Shown: positions 14,900 to 29,089 of the stretch, in pieces
Layout of the letters: each line of letters starts with the position of its first letter
Position numbering within the stretch: the stretch's first letter is position 1
NCBI RefSeq assembly: GCF_002865645.1
Contig: NW_020194549.1
Location: 449,419 to 513,418 of the forward strand
Direction: 5' to 3'
DNA length: 64,000 bases
Source: Hyaloscypha bicolor E
Taxonomy: Eukaryota; Ascomycota; Leotiomycetes; Helotiales; Hyaloscyphaceae
The notes under the pieces: model-generated
The model's input: the letters and a program-made list of their open reading frames with translations, nothing else
Database searches by the model: none
What the model was told of the DNA's origin: nothing
Made by a program: the position numbers and the translations under genes

Positions 14900-15700
14900 T
14901 ATTATTAATTGCATTTTTAATAATTTATAAAAAAGAAATAAAATAGAATATATTATAGAACTAATTCTTCTTATAATACTAGTATTTATTATTATTAAGA
15001 AATATCTAGTTATTAACCTATAAGTTATAAATAAACTTATAGTTCTAGATATTTATTCTATATTTCTATAATCTAATTTTATTAATATATTTTAAAGGAA
15101 AAAGGCTATATTTATTATAAATAGCTTATAGTTTTTTACTAATTTCTTATTACTAAAAAGTATTATAACTACTTTATAATAATTAGCTATAAGAGGCTAG
15201 AATAATTAAATATTATTCTAATAGGTTTCTATAACTCAGTCTAATATATATAGCACTTTATAAATAAGTAATTATAAATATATATTTATTTTATATAAAA
15301 CTTTATTAATAATATTATTATATTCTCAGATATAATAAAATAATATATTTATTATTTAGAAACTATTCTTTAACTATTCTTTAAGCTTTAACTTTTCCTT
15401 TCTATAAAAAAGTCATTTATTAGATATATTTTAGTAAAATTACTTGGCTATTTTATTAATGCCCTAGATATATTAATAACTAAGAATAAAGTTATAATAT
15501 TTAAGAATATTAAGTTTCTAATAACTTTAAAAGTACTAGAGATATATATTAGTATAACTAGATAGCTATAACTATACTTACTAAGCTATATTTAGATTAT
15601 TAAGCTAATATAGTAATAAAAAATAATATTATTTAAAGTAAGAAAAGAAATAGAAGTAATAAAAGGAAAATATTATAGCTATATTACTAAAACTACTTAT
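14900..15700 (+). pseudogene. Reverse transcriptase remnant of element E
   Basis: Plus-strand reading gives a gypsy reverse transcriptase of the fungal type that ends with the 'LGMTGWLR'-like loop. The segment around 15,480-15,560 reads as the K-L-K-A-L-E-like helix preceding that loop. Numerous in-frame TAA/TAG codons sit where Gln or Trp is expected. Boundaries and assignment rest on family resemblance, not on an intact motif. Confidence 0.55.
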
Positions 15701-16300
15701 ATACCTATATCTGTAAAAGAGAAGGCCTTTAAAGCTCTTTAGGACATACTAATAAAGCCGAGATTTCTAGTATATTTCTCTCTAGAAAAGATTCTATTTC
15801 TTAATCTAGATACTTTAGTAAAATAAGGCTTTATAATTATAGTTTTCTACTTTATATTAGGTATTTAACTAATAAAGATAACTATTAAGCTATTAGCTAA
15901 ATATATATAGCTAATAATATTTATAAGTAAATTACTAAATATTATAAAAAAGTACTATTATATTATTAAACTAGAAGTTATAGAACTAGTATAGGTTTAT
16001 TAAAAGCTTTATCTAATAATCTAATCTAGTAATTATTTTATTATTATTCTTACTAACTATATATTAATAAGAAATATATATAAATAAATAAATTTAAATA
16101 CTTCTAATATTTTTAAAATAAATATAAGACTAGTATATACCTTTATTTATTTATTCTAATTTAATCTAGATATTAGATATTATTCGGGTAAACTAAATAT
16201 TATTCCGGATATACTTTTATAATTAAAGGCTATAAAGTAATAAGATATCTTAGTAAATAATAAACTAGAATATATTCTATTTATAATAAAAACTATTATA
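15701..16300 (+). pseudogene. RNase H remnant of element E
   Basis: Plus-strand reading includes KLEVIELV near 15,970, matching the family's TELEVAGLVW helix. Further on, DIRYYSGKLNIIPD near 16,165-16,210 matches the DVRYKPGKxNxVPDALSR signature that ends gypsy RNase H. In-frame RIP stops make it non-functional. Confidence 0.7.
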
Positions 16301-16529
16301 TATCCTAACTTTAAAACAAAATTAATTAAAGAATTACGAACTAAGCTAAAGTTTATATATATACTCCGATTTCTGGGAATTCTAGAAAAAGATTTCCTTT
16401 TAAAATAAGTAAAAAAGAATAGTATAGTATTTTATATTAAGAATAAACTTTTATACTATATTATTAGTATTTGCCTCTATTTATATATTTCTAATATAAT
16501 TACTAATAAAGTAATTAGTATAGCCTATA

Positions 16530-17560
16530 ACTATTTCTACTTTAGTATAGAAAGAATATTTTATAAACTAGACAAATTCTATATTTCTTAGCTTAAAAAA
16601 TAACTTAAAAAGTATATTATTTATTATTCTATATATTTACTTAATTAAATATCTAGAGAATACTTATATAATAAATTATAACTAATTAAAATAATCTCAA
16701 TTCTATACTATACTATTATTATAGATTTTATAATAGTATTACTAATAATTCTAGTAATTAGCTTATAGAAAATTAATAAATATAACTTTTTTAATTATAT
16801 AATAATATAATCTTATAAGATAAATAAGAAAATATTACTTATTTCAGGATATAATATATATTTAGCTAAAGACTAAGCTATAATCTATATAACTCTTTAG
16901 CTATTACTTAATTAGGATATTTCGTAAGAAATAATCTTTAATAAAAACTATAAATTCGTTTCTAACTTCTAGAAAAATATATTTTATTACTTAAAAACAA
17001 AACTTCTTATATTAATAGTATAATATCTATAAATAAATAATACTTCCGAAAAAAAAACCAGATTATAGAGATTAGTTTATAGTATATTATTTTTCTTTAT
17101 TTAGACTAACTTTAGTCTATAAAGATTATTTCCTTCTAATTAGCTTTAAATAATATCTAAATAGCTATAATTCAAATATTACTAAATAAATATATTAGTA
17201 GCTTTTATCTAGCTATAAACCTATTTCTTCTAGTAAATAATATTAAGAACAAATTACCTAATATAATCCGGAAACTATAATAATATAATATATAAATTAC
17301 TATAGACTTTACTAATAATACTACTAAATAATACTATAATATAAAGTATAAGCTAATTATAATAAATATTAGAGACCTTATTTATCTAAGACTATATAAG
17401 AAATATTATTTTTCGGGTTATATAAATAGAAAACTAATAAAATAATAAATAGAATCTTTTAAAATATTTTATTAGATTAGAAGATTAGTATATAAATTAG
17501 AATTCTCTTAATAATAGAAGATATATCCTATAATCTCTATTACTTATTTAGAACCTGCCC
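16530..17560 (+). pseudogene. Integrase remnant of element E
   Basis: The order is a zinc-binding region (FSIERIFYKL near 16,540-16,580), then a catalytic-core start resembling 'xSIDFIxxLP' near 16,710-16,740. The C-terminal beta-barrel follows, with LRLYKKYYFSGYINRKL near 17,385-17,440 and LVYKLEF then YLEPA near 17,490-17,555. These match the LRLHKGYxIP...GRKL and LAYxLE...LEPAP signatures of fungal gypsy integrases. TAA/TAG codons interrupt it repeatedly. Confidence 0.7.
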
Positions 17561-17639
17561 TAAAAAGCAAAGACTTATATAAATAAAAGTTAATTTAAGA
17601 AAAAGAACTAGTAAAAAATATCTAGAATAATAATAAGAA

Positions 17640-17810
17640 CTAGTAAAGTTAGAAGCTCGAATATATTATAAATAAAAAAATAGTAAAATATAATAAATAA
17701 AACTATATTAAGTACTTAATAAAATATATAGAATAAGGAAATAAATGTAATAACTAGTAGCTAGTAAAGGTTCTTAATAATATATTAGAACTAGTAATAG
17801 ATTATAAAAA
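17640..17810 (+). pseudogene. Chromodomain-like C-terminus of element E integrase
   Basis: Directly after the LEPA segment the plus frame, with stops read as Gln or Trp, follows the chromodomain pattern YLVKWxGYG...W.....L..A. The sequence KYLIKYI-G/E-x-GNK is followed by LVKVLNNILELVIDYK. In chromoviruses this domain guides integration to methylated-histone chromatin. The inference depends on restoring RIP stops, so confidence is moderate. Confidence 0.5.
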
Positions 17811-19122
17811 GTAATTAGAAATAGTTCCTATAAAGAAATACTAAATAGTAATTATAGAATAATAACTATTATTACCGAATATATATATATAAGAAATATT
17901 ATTATATTTCTATAGCTATATACTAGTATAAACTAGAATATTTATTTTCCTTATAATTAAAGAAGTATTTCCTTAATACTAAATAGTATAAAATATATAT
18001 AACTATAATAATTACTATAATTATTATATTACTATATAGAAAAATATTATATAACTTACTATTACTATTATTATAGTATTTCCTATATTAACTAAAAGTA
18101 TTCCGTTATTATAACTAGTATATTACCGAGTTTATAAGAAGCTAGAGAAAAGTAATACCTCTACTAATAAGAACTTTAAGAACTTCTTTAATATTATTAG
18201 TAATTCTAAAGATTATCTAAAAATTCAGATATTACTAGACAAGTACTTAAAAAAACGAAATATTCTTATAATATATATTAAGAAAATATATAAGTTCGTT
18301 TTTAAGGCAACTGAGCTAGTATATAATAAAGAAGATAATAATAATAATAATAATAATATCCTTATTCTAATTAAATACTATTTTAGTAAATTATTTAAGA
18401 AAGTTTATAAATAAAAGCTATATTTTATTTCTTTTAAGAATCCCGAGAAAGATAAATATAATAATATAAATAAGAATACTAATAATAAAAACCCTAGAAA
18501 AAAGTATAAGATTAATATTTTTACTAATAATAATTAAGATATTCTTATAGTTATATTACTAAAAACCCTGAAAACTACTTCTAAAATAAAGAAGCCAAGC
18601 CTAATAAAAATAGCTATATATTATAAAGAAGTAATCCGAGCTAGTATAAATATAATTCTTCTTATAACTATATTACTTAATAATATAAAGCTATTAGTTA
18701 AGATTATCTAAGAAAAGTATAATTTAAAGAAAAGTAATATTAGTAATATTATTATAAGAGTTAAAAAGGCTTATTAGTTAGATATTATTAATTATATAAT
18801 AAGAGTCTTTTATAATAATAATATTAAAGTTATTTTTATCTATAATTACCTATTACCTATCCTTAATAATATTAAAATAGAGGAAATTCGAAAATAGTTC
18901 TTAATATAAATAGATAAGAAATATCTCTAAACCTAGTCTAACTTAACTAGCTTTAAAGGCTATATTAGTTCTTAGTATATAGTATTAGAGGCTAGTAATA
19001 ATATATTTATACTATTACTAAAGGTAAAGAAAAATAAGAAGAAGATATTTATAAAAAAGGCTATAAAAAATAAGATTACTAAACCTATCTAAAAATAATA
19101 ATTTAAAGTTTTACTAGAATAA
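17811..19122 (+). other. Element E sequence downstream of the chromodomain
   Basis: It still reads as a K/N-rich plus-strand frame with fewer stops than flanking DNA (for example about 18,160-18,900), so it may be a further coding segment of E. No family is recognised. It ends where element A is inserted. Confidence 0.35.
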
Positions 19123-19425
19123 TATAATATAGCAGGCTATACTTATTAAAAATCGCATTGTTTTAGCGGTTTTGAAGTTTAGGTTATATAATAAAGGCTA
19201 TAGCCTTTTATATATAACTTATAGAAATTATATAAGAAAGCTAGTTTTTCTATAGACTTAGAAAATAATTCTTTATATATATTTAATTAATTAAGCTTTT
19301 ATATATTATATACTATTTATATTTTACTATTTATATTTTTAATTTATGATTTTACTATCTAGTTACATTTCGTACTCTAGTATACTTTATATAGGTTTTT
19401 GTTTTATTATAGTTTCTTTTCTATA
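19123..19425 (+). repeat. 5' LTR of element A (303 bp, RIP-mutated)
   Basis: It starts TATAATATAGCAGG, the RIP form of TGTGGTACGGCAGG, and ends TTCTTTTCTATA, the RIP form of TTCCCTCCCACA. It retains a few unmutated CpG or TG positions, such as TCGCATTGTTTTAGCGG. Confidence 0.85.
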
Positions 19426-20499
19426 TATTTTATAGTAAGTAATATAAGAAAGATAGAAACTTTATAGTTAAGGTAATACTCTTATAAAGTTCTAAGGAAT
19501 ATCTATAAGGCGGATTATTAGCTTAGTAAGTTAGAAAAGAAAAGGGCTATTATAATACTTTAAGCTTAAGGCCAAAATATTAAGAATATATAAATATTAA
19601 TTTTAGTATCTTATATTAATTTCTAATATATCTAGTAATTTAGATATAGGTTAGCTATAAGATATAGTTACTAGTATAATATATAAAAGTAGTAGAAATA
19701 GAGGCTAATTATAGAAAGAAAAGAAGTAAAGGAAATAAAATAGGGAAAATTATACTAAAATAATATAAGTTAGATTTTAGTTAGAAATAGACTTTAATAC
19801 TCGGAAATAAAGTTATATTATTAATTTATATATTACTTTTAGTTATAATAAAAATAGAAATAAAAATAGTATTAATTTTAGTAGAAAAGCTTATTTCTAA
19901 GTCCGGAAAAAATATCTAAAAAAGGAAATACTTTTAAATTCAAGTAAAATAATAAACTAGAATTAGAAATAAGAATTAAAAAGAAATCGGAAATAAGAAA
20001 TTATATAGATAAACTAGAGAAGCTTCTAGAAAAAGAAATAGATATTAAATAGAAAGATAAAAGAGAATTTAGAAAAGTCAGAAAAATTAGTAAAATTGAA
20101 TTTATTATTTTTATTATTATTTTTAATAGTATTAATAAATATATTTAGTTTAGTAAAAATAAGAAAAAATATTATAGGTATTAAATTAAAGAAATAGAAA
20201 AGAGAATATAAGAAATAGAAATAAAACTAGAAAAGCTATTACTTTATTATTACTAATACCAAAACTTGAACTCCGACTATATCTATTATTATTAACTAGT
20301 TTCTCTCTAATTCCGGTTTCTAAATTAAAAGATATACTTAAATAGGAAATTAGTTCTTTAGAAATATTATTAATAGAAGTCTTAGATATAGAAATCCTAT
20401 AATTAGTTATAAAAGAAATTATTAAGATTAATATAACTAAAAACAAATATATACTAGTACTAGATTTAAATCTACTACTTATAGAAACTTCTAAAGTAC

Positions 20500-21300
20500 T
20501 ATAATTTCAGGAAAGTAATATTTCTATATTCTTGAAATAATATATAAATATATATAAGAAATATTATATTTCTAATAATACTAAAAGAAAGAGAATTATT
20601 TATTATATCTTATCTATTTATAAGAATTAGATTAAGGCTATACTAGAATACTATACTAATAATCTAGAAGATTACTAGAAAACTAAGTTTTTTAAAGCTT
20701 TACTAAAGGAATTCCGAGAATATAACTAGGAAATACTTAAAATTAGTTATAACTTTCTTAATTGGATTATTATATAGGCTTAGAATAAAGAGATCTCTTT
20801 TAAGTTTTATATTAATATATTTAATAGAATATTAAAGAAATTACTAAAAAGAAAAAAGATAAATGAAATTATTTAGTATTAAGAATTTATAAAAGAATTA
20901 TCTATTCTAGTAAAAGATTATATTCTTAAGAATATAAACTTCGAGCTTATAAATATTTCTACCTATAAATATAGCAAGATATATAAGAAGATAATAATAT
21001 TCTATTAATATAAAAAAAAGAAATACTGTTTTAATATTACTAATAACTCAGATATATCCAGATTTAGATAAGAATACTTAAATATAATAGTCTATAATAT
21101 AGTTCCTAAACCAGAAAATAATTATTCTTTACCGGTTCCTCTTACTATACTTCCCGAAACTACTATAAGTATAAGTAAAAAAAGAATCTAGCTTATAACT
21201 AATTATATAAAGCCTATTAAAAGTAATAAACCTAAGAGAAATAATATTAACTAGCTAGTAAGAAGTCTAGAAAAACCATCTATTACTACTATAACTTAAG
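20500..21300 (+). pseudogene. Gag-like remnant of element A
   Basis: The plus frame is helical and rich in Lys, Asn and Ile, with paired hydrophobic positions typical of retrotransposon capsid, for example FFKALLKEFREY near 20,690-20,730. It is interrupted by TAG/TAA at presumed Gln/Trp codons. No zinc knuckle could be confirmed. The call rests mainly on position upstream of the polymerase. Confidence 0.5.
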
Positions 21301-24039
21301 AGAACCTATAGAAATAACTTAATATAGCTACTATTATAATTCGAGAGAATATCTATAGCCTGCTTATATAATCTAGTTAACTATAGTAGATATAACTAGT
21401 ATAATAGTATTAATAGTCTAGTAGATATAATTCGGGTCTTTAGGAAAAATATACTAGAATTTATAATAGAGGATATAAAGAATATTATAATAGTTATAGT
21501 AATTAAACTAAATTAGATAAAGAGTCTAGATAATTATATTCTAAAGAAAATTAGTTTTAAGTATAATTAGAAAATACTACTTAAATTAATATAGCTTATA
21601 GTATAAACCTAGAACTAAGAGAATAAATTTACTATAAATATTATAGTAGAGACAAGAATAATAATATTAATTCAGGGTATATCTATATCTTTTAGTTCTA
21701 TTATCTATTAATAGAAGAACTTATAAATTATAAATATATTTACTAATTTAATAAAAAGTAATATAAAAGGTTCTTTAAGCCCGAATAAGAAAGTATTTTC
21801 TTCTTCTTTACTAGTAAATACTAGTAGTTTAATTAAATTATTTCCTAAGTTAGAGAAGGAAAATTCGACTATAACTTAAATACTCGACCTAAAAATATCT
21901 AAAGATTAATAGGAAATACCTAGTTTACTAGGCAAGAAAAAGAAAAGAGAAATAGCTAACTAGAATTTATATATAGAAGTAAATAAGCTATATTTAGGGA
22001 ATCTAAATAGCTATTTTACTTTAGAGGAAATTATATTAGAATTACTAATATTTCAGGTTCTGGAATTAATAAATAGTATTAAGATTTAGCTATAAATAGT
22101 ATTTCTATTAATACTATAACGGATTCTTTATTAAAGAAAAAGAGAAAAAAAATAGAAATAACTAAAAAGATTTTCTGAAAACAAGCTAGAATAAAAGAAA
22201 AGCTATTTTATATAAGAGGCCAGAAGAATACTATTCTAAGAAGTAATAAATAAAGAAATAGCCTAGCTAAAGATATAAATATTAATAGTTCCGGAAATAA
22301 ATAAACCAAATTAGGAACCTAATATACTTTTAATTATAATAAGTATAGGACTTCTAAAGTTAGTAATATTCTAATAAAACTACTAAAAAAAGCAATTATT
22401 CTATTTCTAAAAATTTAGAAAGAAATAAGAATACTTATTAATATCTTAAAAACATTAGATCTAGCTACTATATTTCAGAACTAATAAATTAAAAATAATA
22501 TTCTTTACTTTACTATTTTATAAATAAGAAATACTATTATATTAAGTATAGTAAAATATACTAAAAAATCTATAGAGCTAGTAGCTATAGCTTATATAAT
22601 AGATAAAATATTTAAGAAACTAGAAATACTAGCTTAGATATTTAATACTAATAGAATTATTTACTTTAAAAGTAATAGTATTAATATTCGGATATTACTA
22701 GCTTATAAATATATTATATAATTTTTATATCTTTAATTTATATTTTAAGAATCTTAAGAAAGTATTAAATATAAAGAAATAATTAATATTAGAACTAAAG
22801 TTAATATTTTTTGCGAAAAGATTTCTAGAAATATTAGTAAAATAATATATAATACTATAGATTATTAAATATTTATTATTACTAGAATAGAATTTAGATT
22901 TATGAAAATAATAAAGCTTAAAGCTAAAGTTATAAATAAAATAGAATATAAAGATATATTTTTCCTAATTAAAGAAGCTTTAAAGATTCTATTTAGTTAA
23001 TTATTTTTAGTAAAAATAAAGATAAATATTATATATAGAAGTAATAGTTTATAAAATAGAAGATTTACTAACTCTAAAGATAACTAGAATATCTATACTA
23101 TTATAATTATTTTATTTTTAAAAAATATTAGTAAATAGAAGAAAGTAATAGTTTAAAAGTACTAAGCTTCTAGAATTAAGAAATTAAATAATATAAAATA
23201 GGAAACTAAAAATAAAGAAGAAAAATAGAGCCTAGTATTATAACTAGTAATAATACTAGAAGAAATAAGAAAATACCGGAATTTCTTATAAATTCTTTTA
23301 TTTTAAGTTTAGGAATTTAGGAAATTAATAATATTTTTAGAGAAACTAAAATAGAAAAGGCTCTAATTAGAATATTATTAAGAGTTATTCCGGATTTAAT
23401 AAAAAATAAAATAAAAAGAATATTAAGTAAAGATATTTCTAAAAAAGAAATAGAATAATATCTTCTAATAATAAAGAAATATATTTCTAAAGCTAAGAAA
23501 TATTAAATCTAAAACTAGAAAGAATTCTGAAATATATAAAAGCTTAAAGAAAATATATTAAAATATTAGATAAAAAGATATTTTTTATATCTAATTAAGA
23601 AGAAGCTAAATAGAAAGGTTATAAATTCCGGAAATTAGATAAAAAGAATACTAGAAAAAATAGCTATAGCTTTTAAAGAAAAAAATAATAACTATAATTT
23701 ATTTCTAGTTATAGAAATATATAAAATAAAGAATAAGAAGATTTAACTAGTAGATACTAATAATAGAACTAGAAAAGACTCTAGTAAATATCCGGATTAG
23801 TTTAAGAAATCTAAAGCTAGAAAATACTTATAGAAATATATTAGAAAATATAAGAACTATTTTTTACTAAAAATATTAGCTATTTTAAAAGGGTTTTAAT
23901 TTATTTTAAAATGTCTTAAATAATTAGATATTAGTAACTAGCTCTAGAAAGAGGAACTAGCTATATTTCGAGAATTAATAATTAATTAAGAAAATATAAT
24001 TATATTTAATTAGAAAAAAATAGGAAAGTTTTATAAGAA

Positions 24040-24860
24040 TATTAGCTTATTTATTCTAATTAAAACTATTAAATATAAGGCCTAGTAAGAGAAGAATTTT
24101 CTATATCCTAAAGTACTAGTACTAGTAATAGTAAAAATACTATTAGAATATCTAAATTATAAAATTCTTAAGAAATATAATAAATCTTACTAAAATCTAT
24201 AATTCTTAATTATAAAAAAGGTTACTAGAACTTATAAACTAATTAATATTACTATAAAAATGAATTTAATAACTCTATAAAATACTAACTTATTTCTATT
24301 TACTAATAAGATCTTAAAAGAATTTACTAGATATATTTATATCTTTTTAATTAATTTCTTTTTTAGATATAATTAACTTATACTAGATACTTATAGTAAA
24401 GATTTAATTATATTTATAATACCTCTAAAACTATTAAGAATAACTATATTATCTTAAGAAGCTATTAATTCCGTTATATAGTTTATATAGGTTATTATAA
24501 CTATTCTAGAAAATCTATTTCCTAAAATTACTATACTATTTATTAATAATACTAGAATTAAGAGACCTTATATAAACTATAATAAGTAGTTTATTTTACC
24601 TGAAATTCGGTATTTTATATTTAAATACCTTTAAAACCTGAATATAACTTTAAATAAAGTTAAATAAGCCAGAGCTAGTATTAGAGAAAAATCGCAGTTC
24701 TATTATAATAATATAGTTATTATTAGCTTTATTTATAAAGTACTTAAAAGAAGCCTTTCGAGTTTAGGAATTACTAAGATTTTAAGATATAAATATTATA
24801 ATAGTATAACTAAAAGTAAGGTATTTATTAGAATTATTATTTATTATTATATTTAGATTA
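24040..24860 (+). pseudogene. Reverse transcriptase remnant of element A
   Basis: The plus frame matches the fungal gypsy RT segment with order Y-K-L-I-N (near 24,240), F-x-I-x-F-F near 24,340, L-D-x-Y-S-K-D near 24,380, then IPLKLLRITILS, EAINSV and LFINNTRIKRPY around 24,410-24,570. The family pattern is TPLGLLRMTTLPQGATNS and FLDDIxVKGP. The active-site Asp pair reads Asn-Asn, as expected from RIP. Confidence 0.8.
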
Positions 24861-25500
24861 AAAGCTTTATAATTATTACTAAATCTATTTATTACTTAAT
24901 AAGGAAAGATATAATATAGAACTAGAATAATAAATAAATACTAGCTATATAAATTCTTTAAGAAAAGCTTATTATTATTCTAATACTTTATAAGTTATAT
25001 TATAATCTATTAGAAGATTAGAGAATAATTATATTAGTAATAGATACTAGCCTGGATAAATAGAGTAGAATTCTTAATTAATATAATAATAAAGAAAAAA
25101 AGAAAATTATATAATATAAGTCTGAAATCTGAAATAATATTAAATAAAAATATAATATTACTAAAAGAAAATACTAAAAACTAGTAAAGTATTTATAGAA
25201 AGTATAGTTCTAGTTATATAAAGTTTATTTTATTCTTAAACTAGATACTAATATACTTGTTATATAGCTAAGTAAAGTAGCTATAGATTTTTCTAGAGCT
25301 CTAGTTATTTACTAGCTAGTATAGATTTAATTATTTAACTTTAAAATAAAGTATATTAAAGAAATTAAGTATATTATTACTAACGGATTATTGAGATATC
25401 TATAATAAGAAAGAGATATTAAAAATAACGAGAATATTAATAAATAGTTAGTAATAGAGCTTAATACTATTAGAATAATATTTATTAAATAGAAAGTTTA
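24861..25500 (+). pseudogene. RNase H remnant of element A
   Basis: The plus frame continues from the RT with the conserved linker (R-x-I-I-Y-Y-Y-I near 24,840). RNase H-like segments follow around 25,040 and 25,250-25,400, ending at a W-I...LF-x-F-K...I-K segment that matches the IRLFDFEVRHVPG region. Stops and substitutions are as elsewhere in A. Confidence 0.65.
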
Positions 25501-25979
25501 GTTAAAAGAAATAGTTCCGGTTTAATTATATAATATTATTTTAAGAGATTAGACTTCTAAGACCTTTACTAGATATTTGGATAATAGTATTTAGTTACTA
25601 GGAATTAATAATTAAAGCTTTACTATATCTGAAAGTAAATTAGTAATATTAAAAAATAATAAAATCCGGAAGTTATATAGTAAAGACTATAGCCTTTTAT
25701 ATATAATCTCTAGTAAAATAGTAAATAATAATACTAATTTATATATTTTATTTAATAACCTGACTATTTTACTAGACTTTTTAGATAATAGCTATTTTAA
25801 ATAATACTAGAATATTATATAATATCTTATAATACTTTCTAGACTAGAAAAAATATCTAGAATCAAGTTTCGAAAGTTAAGTAAAAAAGCTTTAAATTAT
25901 AATATAAGAAATTAATTATTCTAGAAAATTATATTTAAAATATATTTATTTTAACTTATTATTAATAATTAAGAATAAA

Positions 25980-27050
25980 GGGAAATTATTATTAAAAAGC
26001 TATATAATAAGATTAAATATACTAGAAAAAAGAGTACTTTTTACTTAGTAACTAGCTATTATTACTAGGAAGATTACTATAATTATATATAGAAATATAT
26101 TAGTATTTATAAAGTTTATTAGTATAAAAGTAAAAAAAGATAAGAAAAAGCTCTATATCTAATAAAAATTATATTTCTTTTCTATTATATTAGAATTAAT
26201 ATAATTAAACTATTAGACTATAAAAGATATAACTTATTAGTTATTACTAGAAATAACTTCTCAAAATAGGTTAAAGCTAGATTTTTAAAGAACCTAACTA
26301 GTAAGAAGATTACTAAATTTATTTAAGAAGAAACTATTTATAAATATAGTTTATTTAGATAACTTAAAATAAATAGTAGTTTAGAATTTAAAGAAATAGT
26401 AATTTAGGAACTTAATAAACTAAAGATTAATAGAATTATTATTTTGGCCTATAATTCCAAAAGAAATAATATAATTAAAAAAAGGTATTAACTAATTATT
26501 TAAGTACTTATTATATTTATAATAGATAGAAAGAAGCCTTAGATAGATTTATTACTATATATTCTATTTACTAACCGAATTACTATATATAAACTAACTA
26601 GATTTACTTTTTTTTATATAGTTTATAGTAAAGAAGCTATATTACCTATAGAAATATACTTTCTAACCTAAAGAATACTTAGGTAAAACGAAATTTATAA
26701 TAAAGAAATACTTCTAGAAATATATATAAAGCAAATATAAATAAGTAATAAAAATATTAAAGAAGCTAGAATAAAGAAAAATAAATAATACTAAAAGAAA
26801 AAAAAGTAATTTAATACTATTTACTAGATTTATATAAAGTCTATTTCTAAAAAGAATCTGGTTTTTATATATAATATTAAATTAATAAATTAAAATAAAT
26901 TAAGGAATATAAAGCTATTATACTATTAGTTTAGCCTATATAAAATAAGGTATATAAACTAACTAAAAGAATACTATATACTAGAAGAACTTAATAGTAC
27001 TATATTTTAAAGAATATATACCGGGAATTAATTTAAATAATTTATTAAAA
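25980..27050 (+). pseudogene. Integrase remnant of element A
   Basis: The zinc-binding region lies near 25,985-26,130 and the catalytic core near 26,250-26,470, where AYNSKRNN corresponds to the family's SAYNSRANG. Then FANRITICKPTRFTFFYIVY lies near 26,565-26,620 and EAILPIE near 26,630-26,650. The C-terminal barrel LEELNSTIF...YITGN lies near 26,980-27,030, corresponding to FLEELDGTELRGTYAGNRLK. This is the best-preserved part of the element. Confidence 0.8.
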
Positions 27051-29089
27051 GAAATGAATTCTAGTACTTCCCTAAAAATAAAGTTAATAATAAGTATATA
27101 CCTATAAATAAGTATTTTGAAACAGATATAAAACTAGAAAAAAAAGCAGTTATAGAATACTATAAGTAAAATAGTATTCAGGAGATTAAAAAAGCTACTA
27201 ATATTATTATATATATTTTAGAATTACCGAAATTAGAAAAAGTAAAATATATTTTCTTTATAAAGAACTAGAAGAAAATATCTAATAATAGGAACTTTTC
27301 TTAATCTAAAATAAAGGTTATTACTTTTAATTCTTTATATATCTTTTATTTCTTTCTCCCGACTATTATTTATAGCCTCTAGAAAATATTATTATTAAAC
27401 TATTATTCTGGAAATCGGACAAGCTTTACTATTATTTATTTCTTATTATTATCTAATTATTATTACTAGATAGTATTCTTAATATAAAATTCTATTATTA
27501 AATCTTGAGAATTAAATATAAAGAATTCTTTTTAATATAAAAATAAATAGAGAATTAAGAGATTACCTTATAAACTCTTAATTCCGAACTATAGTAACGG
27601 ATAGTAACTATATTTAAAATTAGAATAAAAGAAAAAAAGAAAAAGAAATATAGCCTTTTATTATATCTTACTAAGATAAGAACCTTTTAGAAGCTTTACT
27701 TGCCTTTTTAACTAGCTATTTTTACGGCTTATACTAGTCTAAAGCTTAACTATAATATTTATAGATCTCGACTTTAATTTAAACTACTATTACAAGTTTC
27801 TTTATAATATCTAAATAAACTTCCTAATTAGAAATTATATATAAATAGAATAGACAAACTAGAAGTTCTATAAGAAAAAAAGGAAATCTTATTAAATCTA
27901 ATAAATATTTCCAAAGAAGTTTAATAATATATAATTCTGGAAATCTCTTAAATATTAGATAAATCAAATCTGCCTATTTAAAGCTTATTTTATACTAGAA
28001 AACCCACTTTCTTTTTAATATACTTATAGCTATTCTCAAAACTTATATTAAAGCTTAATTAGTATATTATATATTTCTATTTCTATAGAGAACTCCTTTA
28101 CTATAGAATTTATTCTCTGACTATAATACTATTTCATTACTAGAAATTAATTACTTCTTTAAAAAGCTAGTATAACTTACTAATTCTTACTATTAATCTA
28201 TTTCTTATTATTAAATATTATCTAAATAATTCCTATATCTTTAATACTAATTCAGAATATCTAATCTTTCTATATCCTATATTAATTTTAATATTAACTA
28301 TTTTAAACTTAATAATAGTATTATAAACCTTATTTATATTATCTTATAGTTCTTCTTTTTATAATTTCCGAAATTTTTAATATTACTTTTATAAATATAA
28401 ATATTACTTTAAAGTTCTAACTAACTAAATAGTTTTATACTATATAAAGCCAACTTTAATAAATACTAAATAAATATAATTAGCTTTCGGAAAAGATATA
28501 AATTAGTTTCGGAAAAAGTAATACCTTATTCTAATTTCCTTTCTATTAATACTTATTTTATATTTTTCTAATATTTTTAGTATACTTATTTACTTTACTA
28601 TTTATATATTCCCTATATTATTTCCCTTCTTTTATATTATTTCTTGAGTTAACAGAAATATTTCTAAATAAATAAAAGATTAGAATATATTTATATTATA
28701 AAATTTTCGTTATTTTCTTTTATATTCTAATACTTTAGATACTATTACTATTATATTTATATTTCTATTATATTACTTTCTTATTTTCCTATTATTACTA
28801 TTTAGTTTAACTTATCTTAATTATTTCCTTAATTATATTTCCTTAAATATATATACTTGTATTCTTTTCTATAATAAAAGCCTAATTTTATATTTTATCT
28901 TTTATATTTATTTCTAATTTATAATTATATTACCTTAAATATATCTAATTATTATATTTATTTTCCTATTATATATATTACTATTTTAGCTTTATTTTCT
29001 TACTAGAAAAAAAAAGAAAACTCGAATATATATAATGCCTTTATATAATCTAAAACTATTTCAATTTATTCTTTATTTTAGAATATACT
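27051..29089 (+). other. Spacer of element A between integrase and accessory region
   Basis: No family is recognised. Parts (27,480-28,420) align as reverse complement with 32,660-33,600 of element D and with 61,050-61,950 of C, so this is an integral part of the element. Its left part reads weakly as a plus-strand coding tail of the polyprotein. Confidence 0.5.

Noticed and set aside
20186..20446. 86-residue minus-strand ORF in AT-rich DNA
   Set aside because: An Ile/Ser/Phe-rich chance frame opposite the gag region of element A.
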